Source: Anaerolineae bacterium (lineage in GTDB: Bacteria; Chloroflexota; Anaerolineae; E26-bin7). From it: a stretch of DNA of 35,941 bases. The stretch spans positions 1 to 35,941 of the forward strand of contig JAOZOT010000004.1 in NCBI GenBank assembly GCA_029933115.1, written 5' to 3'. Position numbers and translations under genes: made by a program. Under the pieces are notes generated by a model, which was not told where the DNA came from, ran no database searches, and saw only the letters and a program-made list of their open reading frames with translations. Shown here piece after piece: positions 30,824-35,941 of this stretch (positions are counted from its first letter, which is position 1; the number at the start of each line of letters is the position of its first letter).

Positions 30824-33800
30824 GTGTCCAAAAATTCGGGAGGCGGCGTTCGTAGGAACGACTTCAGTCGCGGGGACGCGATAGATGAGGAGCGGGCCCC
30901 AAGCCGACAATTGAACAAGGAGGCCACCAGTTCATCTCGTGCGGCCAGAGCGGACCTTCTGGCTCTGCTGGGCTTTGGCCTGCTGACCCTGCTGATGATC
31001 TACCCTCTATCCTTACACTTGGCTGAGGCCCTTCAGGACACTTCCGATTCCCTGCTCAACTTGTGGATCACTAACTGGCAGGCCCATCAACTCCTCATCT
31101 CCCCCCTTCAGCTTTTTGACACCAATATCTTCTACCCTTATCCCAACACCCTGGCCTACTCGGAGATTCTCTTCCCCAACGTTCTGCTCGGCCTGCCCCT
31201 CTTCGTCTTCACCGATAACCACATCTTGACCTACAACTTGCTGTTCCTGCTCAGCTTCGTCCTGTCGGCCCTGGGCCTCTACCTGCTGGCCTACCGCCTG
31301 TCAGGAAGCCGTTATGCGGCCTTTATCGCCGGCCTGGTCTTTGCTTTCTCCCCCTATCGTGCCGGCCACCTCAGCCAGTTGCAACTGCTGACCATGCAGT
31401 GGATGCCATTGGCCCTGCTGTACCTGGACCGCTACCTTGGAAGGCGAAAAGCCAAAGACGGTCTGCTCTTTTGCGCTTTCTTCACTGCTCAATGTCTGTC
31501 ATCTTTTTACTACGCCTTCTACATGGGGCTGGCGGTGGGGCTGTACCTCCTGTACTATTTCATCCTTCGCCGGCAGAAGGTTTCACTTTCTTTGATCCTG
31601 AGACTAGCCCTTCTGGGCGGACTGATAGCGGTTCTCATTACCCCCTTCGCCTGGCCCTACTTTCAGGTCAACCGCGATCTGGGTGTGGAGAGAACGCTGC
31701 CTGAGTTGGTTGCCTTTTCCCCCAGGCTGCGCACTCTCCTGAAAGGCTACCTTTTACCCTGCTGGGCAGTTCTTGTCCTGGCCGTGCCGGGCTTTTTTCG
31801 GGCGGCAAAAGGACGGACTCCCAGCAGCCTCGGCCAGAAGGGAAACGCCGTTTTCTACCTTATCCTGGCTCTCTTTGGTCTGGTCATGGCCCTGGGGCCT
31901 ACACTGCGGGTCAGCAAGAACCTGGAGTGGCCCGCTTTTCCCATGCCCTATCGGTTCTTCTTCGCGTATTTTCCCGGCTTCAAGGCCATGCGTGCTCCCG
32001 GCCGCTTCTTCAGTCTCACCACCCTGAGCCTGGGAGTGCTGGCTGCTCTGGGAATCGCCAGTCTGGAGAAAGCGCTTGCCCTCCTGGTTCACCGTTCGCC
32101 GTTCGTCATTCGCCATTCGCTAATACGGACCGGCGTCTTCCTGCTGGTACTGTACCCTCTGCTGTTGAGAAGCTGGGCTCACGTGAGTGTCGCTTTCATC
32201 GAGGGGAGAGAGCGCCTACCCCCGGTCTATCGCTGGTTGGCCCGGCAATCGCCTACGGTGATTGTAGAACTACCTTTGGCTTTCCGCCTGGCCGATCCTC
32301 CGCCGGTGGAATCCATTGACCCCAGCCTGGTCTGGCCCACCTACAACCTCTTCCGCTATCAATATTTCTCCACCTACCACTGGCAGGAGAGCATTGACGG
32401 CTACAGCGGCTTTGTCCCCCCCCGACACGGGGAAATAGAATGGGAGATGGAGCATTTCCCTTCAGAGCGGGCCATCAGCCTCTTGCAGGGTCTGGATGTG
32501 GAATACGTTGTCCTCCACGAGGCATTGTACCAGGCTTACCGGCCGGAACGCTGGCCTGAGATCCAGGAAGCCCTGCCCGCCTTCAGAGAACTGACCCTGG
32601 TGGAACAATTCGGCCAAGATTACGTCTATCAGGTGCAACGCCGAACCCAGGCCAGGGAGAGCCTTGAAGTCAAAGGGTTCTTCCCCGCGCAGGCTGTCCC
32701 TGGCGAGAAGTACACAGCCTATCTGCTGATAGCCAACACCGGAGCGCGTAGCTACGCCATCAAGCCTATCGAGCGGCTGCCTGTGACAGCCACTTGGCGC
32801 GCCGATGGTGGCAAGGGCCCCGGCCAGCAACAACAAACCGTGCGGGTCGCAGTGGAAATGCCTCTCGTCATCTCCGGAGCCTCTGTGGTGCCGGTGAGCT
32901 TCCCGTCACCAATCACTCCCGGCGAATATCACCTCCTGCTCGAGGCCGCTGCCGGCCCCCTTCCTCCCTTCAGCCTAGAAGGGTCGGTGTCTGTGGGTGA
33001 GGGAGCGGAAAGGGCTGCGGAGCCGGTGCCGGTGCGACTCTACGACTACAGCCTCGACCAGGACAGATATGCCCCCGGCGACACCCTACGCCTCACCCTG
33101 CACTGGGAGGCTTTGGACAGGTTGATGGGAGACTGTAGCGCCTCCGTCAAGCTACTGGATGTGGACGGCGCAGTCCTGGCTCAGCAGGACAGCGCCTTGT
33201 ATCGGGCTTGGCAGCCAGTGTCCTGGCTGCCAGGGGATAGGATAGCCGACCGGCACGAACTCGAGATACCACCCAACACCCCGTTGGGACGCTACCGGCT
33301 TCAGATAAGCCTCTACCGGCCAGCAGACCTTTCCACGCTTCTCCCTCTGGGCGAGGAGACGACGCCTGTAGAGGACATCTCTACCTGGGTAAAAGTCAAG
33401 CCCCCTGGGTCTGAGCAGCTATCCATCCAACACCCCTTGCACGTCAACCTGGGCGACCGGGTAACCCTCCTGGGTTACGATGTGCGCCCCGAAGCAGTCC
33501 AGCCTGGCCAGCCCCTGGATTTGACCTTGTATTGGCAGGCTCGCCGGGAGATGACCGGCGATTACACCGTCTTCACCCACTTGGTCGCCGCCGAGGGCCG
33601 CATCGTGGCTCAACAGGACAACCGGCCGGCCGAAGGTCGCTACCCTACCTCCGCCTGGGATGCAGGGGAGATCGTGGTGGATCGGTATCACCTGACCATC
33701 CCCCCCGACGCTCCCGACGGTGAATACCATCTGGAGGTGGGGATGTACCTTCTCTCAACTCTGGAGCGGCTCAAAATCGTCGGTGGAAGTGAAGAGGGCC

Positions 33801-33847
33801 AGGACCGGATTTTGCTTGGTCTAGTCTTTGTGAGGCGAGGTTCATGA
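30824..33847 (+). CDS. Large polytopic membrane protein with Ig-like C-terminal domains (glycosyltransferase-C-like)
   Basis: A 1007-residue protein. Residues ~45-450 contain many transmembrane helices with an early acidic motif between the first two (LQDTSDSLLNLWITNW), as in GT-C-type lipid-linked-sugar transferases, but I cannot assign a substrate. Residues ~450-600 are a soluble segment (FSTYHWQESIDGYSG), and ~610-1000 hold two or three beta-sandwich domains (e.g. RYAPGDTLRLTLHWEA, VQPGQPLDLTLYWQA) found at the ends of similar Chloroflexota membrane proteins. The first ~25 residues are encoded by a dispersed repeat (core 30859-30870), and residues ~424-433 by a heptanucleotide repeat. Start taken as GTG 30824, with GGAG 10 nt upstream; TTG 30911 is an alternative that skips the repeat. 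Confidence 0.75.
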   Translation: MSKNSGGGVRRNDFSRGDAIDEERAPSRQLNKEATSSSRAARADLLALLGFGLLTLLMIYPLSLHLAEALQDTSDSLLNLWITNWQAHQLLISPLQLFDTNIFYPYPNTLAYSEILFPNVLLGLPLFVFTDNHILTYNLLFLLSFVLSALGLYLLAYRLSGSRYAAFIAGLVFAFSPYRAGHLSQLQLLTMQWMPLALLYLDRYLGRRKAKDGLLFCAFFTAQCLSSFYYAFYMGLAVGLYLLYYFILRRQKVSLSLILRLALLGGLIAVLITPFAWPYFQVNRDLGVERTLPELVAFSPRLRTLLKGYLLPCWAVLVLAVPGFFRAAKGRTPSSLGQKGNAVFYLILALFGLVMALGPTLRVSKNLEWPAFPMPYRFFFAYFPGFKAMRAPGRFFSLTTLSLGVLAALGIASLEKALALLVHRSPFVIRHSLIRTGVFLLVLYPLLLRSWAHVSVAFIEGRERLPPVYRWLARQSPTVIVELPLAFRLADPPPVESIDPSLVWPTYNLFRYQYFSTYHWQESIDGYSGFVPPRHGEIEWEMEHFPSERAISLLQGLDVEYVVLHEALYQAYRPERWPEIQEALPAFRELTLVEQFGQDYVYQVQRRTQARESLEVKGFFPAQAVPGEKYTAYLLIANTGARSYAIKPIERLPVTATWRADGGKGPGQQQQTVRVAVEMPLVISGASVVPVSFPSPITPGEYHLLLEAAAGPLPPFSLEGSVSVGEGAERAAEPVPVRLYDYSLDQDRYAPGDTLRLTLHWEALDRLMGDCSASVKLLDVDGAVLAQQDSALYRAWQPVSWLPGDRIADRHELEIPPNTPLGRYRLQISLYRPADLSTLLPLGEETTPVEDISTWVKVKPPGSEQLSIQHPLHVNLGDRVTLLGYDVRPEAVQPGQPLDLTLYWQARREMTGDYTVFTHLVAAEGRIVAQQDNRPAEGRYPTSAWDAGEIVVDRYHLTIPPDAPDGEYHLEVGMYLLSTLERLKIVGGSEEGQDRILLGLVFVRRGS
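30848..30872. repeat. CGACTTCAGTCG repeat inside the membrane-protein N-terminus
   Basis: GTTCGTAGGAACGACTTCAGTCGCG shares CGTAG-AACGACTTCAGTCG with the copy at 35883-35902 and the core with 15333-15344. The other copies are intergenic; this one is read in frame as the start of the 1007-residue protein. Confidence 0.7.
32093..32120. repeat. Four heptanucleotide repeats inside a coding region
   Basis: Four consecutive 7-mers: CGTTCGC, CGTTCGT, CATTCGC, CATTCGC. Heptamer arrays of this look are normally intergenic short tandem repeats. Here 28 nt plus flank read as HRSPFVIRHS between two transmembrane helices of the large membrane protein and keep the frame open. Confidence 0.75.
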
Positions 33848-34419
33848 AAAGACTGATAATAGGCATATCCGGCGCTTCAGCCGTGATTTATGGGATAAGA
33901 CTGCTGAAAGTACTGAAGGAGGCCGAAGTCGAGACTCATCTGGTGATTACTCCGGCGGCCAAGGAAATCATCCTTCTGGAGACAGACCTGGCAGTGGAGG
34001 AGGTGGAAGCGATGGCCGACTGTGTCTACGACATAGATGACATTGGAGCAACTATCGCCAGTGGCTCCTTCCAGACCGATGGCATGGTCATCATACCTTG
34101 CTCCATCAAAAGCTTGTCGGGCATAGCCAACTCGTACAGTACTAACCTGTTGCTGCGGGCCGCCGACGTCACCTTGAAGGAAAGAAGAAGGTTGGTAGCT
34201 GTAGTGCGGGAGACCCCTCTGCACAGAGGGCACCTGCAACTGATGTTGAGAGCGACCGACATGGGAGCCATCATATTCCCTCCGCTGCCGGCCTTTTATC
34301 ACCGGCCCAAAACAATCGAGGACATCGTTGATCACACAGTGGGCCGGGTTCTCGACCTTTTTGGGATTGACCACGCCCTCTTCGCGAGATGGAGAGGCCA
34401 GCCCTTGCCAAGTAGCTAA
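33844..34419 (+). CDS. ubiX: Flavin prenyltransferase UbiX
   Basis: A 191-residue flavoprotein that prenylates FMN to make prenyl-FMN, the cofactor of UbiD-type decarboxylases. Signatures: GISGASAVIYGIRLL (7-21), VITPAAKE, IIPCSIKSLSGIANSY (83-98), LLLRAADVTLKERRRLV (102-118), VRETPLHRGHL (121-131), FPPLPAFYHRP (145-155). The ATG overlaps the previous stop (ATGA), so it is translationally coupled to the membrane-protein gene. No ubiD is in the window; in this lineage UbiX may serve menaquinone synthesis or aromatic decarboxylation encoded elsewhere. Confidence 0.95.
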   Translation: MKRLIIGISGASAVIYGIRLLKVLKEAEVETHLVITPAAKEIILLETDLAVEEVEAMADCVYDIDDIGATIASGSFQTDGMVIIPCSIKSLSGIANSYSTNLLLRAADVTLKERRRLVAVVRETPLHRGHLQLMLRATDMGAIIFPPLPAFYHRPKTIEDIVDHTVGRVLDLFGIDHALFARWRGQPLPSS

Positions 34420-34472
34420 CGCTCGGTCATCCCTATTCCACAAATTTTAACCATATTATGTCAATCAAGGTA

Positions 34473-34501
34473 TTGAAATCTGGCCCAATATGGTGTATAA
34501 T
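34473..34501 (+). promoter_or_regulatory. SigA-type promoter for the LysM gene
   Basis: TTGAAA (34473-34478) and TATAAT (34496-34501) are separated by 17 bp in AT-rich sequence. Transcription would start near 34508, about 90 nt before the LysM start. It indicates that the LysM gene is expressed separately from the upstream run. Confidence 0.78.
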
Positions 34502-34597
34502 GAAAGCACTGATAGGGATTCGTCCTGCTCTACATTCCCTGAGAGGCCAACGCATCACAAACACATTCGCCCTTGGCGAAGAAGGAGGACATCGGTT

Positions 34598-34987
34598 ATG
34601 AGGAAAGCAATGATTGTTTTGGCAACCGTTTTGATTCTAGGCTTGCTGACGACGGCCGTCAGCTACGCGGCCCCGCCCGCCTACGGGCCAATCTATCACT
34701 GCGTCAGGTATGGCGAGACCTTGTTCTCCATTGGACGTTTGTATGGGGTCAACCCCTACGCCATTGCCAGCGCCAACGGCATCTCGAACCCGAACCTCAT
34801 TTACGCCGGGCAGTGGCTTCTCATCCCCACCTGTTGCGCCTATTCTCGTATCCACGTTGTCGCCTATGGTGAGACCCTCTTGTCAATATCCAGGCTGTAT
34901 GGGGTGAGCCCCTGGTCCATCGCCCAGGCCAATGGCATCTGGAACCTCAACTACATCTACGCTGGCCAGCGCCTGGTCATCCCCTGA
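34598..34987 (+). CDS. Secreted protein with two LysM domains
   Basis: A 129-residue exported protein. Residues 1-24 form a signal peptide (basic start, hydrophobic LATVLILGLLTTAV, cleavage near SYA-A). Two LysM repeats follow: ~33-77 (HCVRYGETLFSIGRLYGV ... GQWLLIP) and ~86-129 (HVVAYGETLLSISRLYGV ... GQRLVIP). LysM binds peptidoglycan or related N-acetylglucosamine polymers; no catalytic domain is attached. ATG 34598 is chosen because AAGGAGGA lies eight nt upstream and the signal peptide begins there; the open frame extends upstream to the promoter without a better start. Two adjacent Cys at 79-80 lie between the repeats. Confidence 0.92.
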   Translation: MRKAMIVLATVLILGLLTTAVSYAAPPAYGPIYHCVRYGETLFSIGRLYGVNPYAIASANGISNPNLIYAGQWLLIPTCCAYSRIHVVAYGETLLSISRLYGVSPWSIAQANGIWNLNYIYAGQRLVIP

Positions 34988-34992
34988 CCGAG

Positions 34993-35005
34993 CACTGAAC
35001 ACGAA
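34993..35005. repeat. CACTGAACACGAA repeat copy
   Basis: Identical to 18063-18075 over 13 nt, with a similar continuation (GACACGAGAGG). It lies just past the LysM stop codon in the 201-nt convergent gap, where I see no terminator hairpin or gene. Confidence 0.5.
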
Positions 35006-35188
35006 GACACGAGAGGTGCGAAGGAACGAGGGGTACAAATTCGGTTCTAGACGGGTGGTTGGCGTTTGCGAGGTGTGCCTGTAGAGCCCAAGGCATAATG
35101 GGGCAGGGTTTGCATCTTCTTGAACAACCGAGACGCTCAGGATGACTCCACGCTGGAGGCCAGAAATGGAGTTGTTTTGAGCGAGTTC

Positions 35189-35851
35189 CTACAGCGTCTC
35201 CACCGTGGGGGTGGTGTCTGTCGGGGTCTCTGTGGCCGTCGGTGTATAGGTTGCTGTGGGCGTATCAGTGGGCGAGCTCGTAGCTGAGGGCGTGAGAGTA
35301 GGCGAGCTCGTAGCTGAGGGCGTGGGAGTGGAGGTAGCGGTCGGCGTGCTGGTTCCTGTAGGCGTGGCTGTGCCTGTGGGTGTGGCAGTGAACGAGGCCG
35401 TGGGAGTAGGCGAAGGTGTGACGGTGGCCGTGCCCGTGGCTGTAGACGTGGCAGTGGGAGACGGCGTACCTGTGGCTGTGGGCGTAGCGGTCGCTTCTGC
35501 GGTCGGTGTGACAGTAACAACTGGCGTCGCCGTGTTGGTAGGCGAAGGCAGAGGAGTGTAGGTAGCTGTGGGCTGTGGTGGTGGCAGTGTCGGTGAAGGC
35601 CACGACTGGGTTGGCGTGGGCCGCAAAGTGGGAGTTGGAGACTTGGTGGCCGGAGGTGAGAGAGGCAGCCAGGTAGGCACTGCTCTGGTAGGAGGCAGGG
35701 GGGTAGTAGGCACCGGGGGAGCGACGGCCAAAGCCGCCAGCCCCAGGCAATAGCAAGGCAGAGTCAAAACAATTATGGCACTGAGCAGTCCATAAGTTGT
35801 CCTCTGTTCATCTGACAGAGCGGCGTACCAGGCTACCAACTTTTTCAGCAC
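35189..35851 (-). CDS. Membrane-anchored Thr/Pro-rich protein
   Basis: A 220-residue protein with one transmembrane segment (residues ~20-43, LLSAIIVLTLPCYCLGLAALAV) after a short N-terminus, then ~175 residues composed almost entirely of Thr, Pro, Ser and Ala. Such tracts act as extended, often glycosylated stalks at the cell surface, but here no folded domain follows, so the gene may be truncated, a decayed remnant, or a pure stalk. The GTG start has GGAGGG just upstream. A 30-bp tandem duplication lies near its 3' end. No function can be assigned. Confidence 0.6.
   Translation of the reverse strand: MLKKLVAWYAALSDEQRTTYGLLSAIIVLTLPCYCLGLAALAVAPPVPTTPLPPTRAVPTWLPLSPPATKSPTPTLRPTPTQSWPSPTLPPPQPTATYTPLPSPTNTATPVVTVTPTAEATATPTATGTPSPTATSTATGTATVTPSPTPTASFTATPTGTATPTGTSTPTATSTPTPSATSSPTLTPSATSSPTDTPTATYTPTATETPTDTTPTVETL
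35271..35330. repeat. 30-bp tandem duplication in the Thr/Pro tail
   Basis: The unit beginning GGCGAGCTCGTAGCTGAGGG occurs at 35271-35300 and again at 35301-35330 with two differences near the end. It encodes two copies of a ten-residue Ser/Thr/Pro unit (TPSATSSPT) and is best explained by slippage within low-complexity coding DNA. Confidence 0.8.
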
Positions 35852-35878
35852 AATCCCTCCTCCGGGAAGCCCTCAGAG

Positions 35879-35941
35879 CGCTCGTAGTAACGACTTCAGT
35901 CGTTTTTAGCCGCAGAGCACCGGTCGTTAGCGACTCAAGTC
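35879..35941. repeat. CTCGTAGT / CGACTTCAGTCG repeat, cut by the window end
   Basis: GCTCGTAGTAACGACTTCAGTCGTT includes the palindrome AACGACT-TC-AGTCGTT (35889-35904). A second, imperfect and truncated unit (GTCGTTAGCGACTCAAGTC) starts near 35923. It lies upstream of the minus-strand Thr/Pro gene and is the best copy of the family in the window. Confidence 0.7.

Noticed and set aside
35271..35330. CRISPR-like repeat
   Set aside because: Two adjacent units without spacers, inside Thr/Pro-coding sequence; no cas genes.
1..35941. tRNA, rRNA, riboswitch, transposase or phage genes
   Set aside because: Read for in the gaps and not seen; no cloverleaf, integrase or transposase motif was recognised, though faint ncRNAs cannot be excluded by eye.

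Overview
The window looks like a chromosomal segment of an uncultured Chloroflexota bacterium, probably Anaerolineae-like. The inference rests on cytoplasmic kinases with up to six GAF domains, Thr/Pro-rich linkers on exported proteins, a DUF3048 lipoprotein, a polytopic membrane protein with Ig-like C-terminal domains, DUF4388 and V4R proteins, and SigA-type promoters. This is family-level recognition from sequence reading; no database was searched. I see no phage, transposase, CRISPR array, rRNA or tRNA.

Layout. Positions 1-3100 hold a PHP-domain metallohydrolase (-), a small orphan receiver (+) and a DUF3048 lipoprotein (-). The last two converge and overlap across a hairpin. A near-consensus promoter at 3321-3349 then opens about 31 kb in which every gene is on the + strand. 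It starts with a DUF4388 protein, a Ras-like GTPase, an alpha/beta hydrolase and a V4R protein. A left-handed beta-helix protein and a homologue of cyanobacterial acyl-ACP reductase follow. Next comes a dense signalling block (9845-27608): a REC plus degenerate GGDEF protein, four large histidine kinases, a compact stressosome-type cassette (RsbT-like, RsbR-like, RsbS, RsbT, RsbX-like) and a stand-alone receiver. A second hydrolase-V4R pair closes the block, followed by tpiA, an M50-like membrane protease, the large membrane protein and ubiX. The end of the window holds a double-LysM secreted protein with its own promoter (+) and a membrane-anchored Thr/Pro-rich protein (-).

How the genes may work together (inference). 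The most distinctive feature is the joining of a partner-switching stressosome cassette to histidine-kinase phosphorelay. Two RsbT-type kinases bracket one RsbR and one RsbS, an RsbX-like phosphatase closes the cassette, and the next gene is a histidine kinase whose N-terminus resembles the RsbRD sensor domain. No sigma factor or anti-sigma partner is encoded here, so the output may run through the kinases and receivers. The paralogous hydrolase-V4R pairs that bookend the block suggest that a small molecule handled by the hydrolases could be the ligand sensed by the V4R proteins.

Small dispersed repeats occur between genes and in two places appear to have become coding sequence of the large membrane protein.
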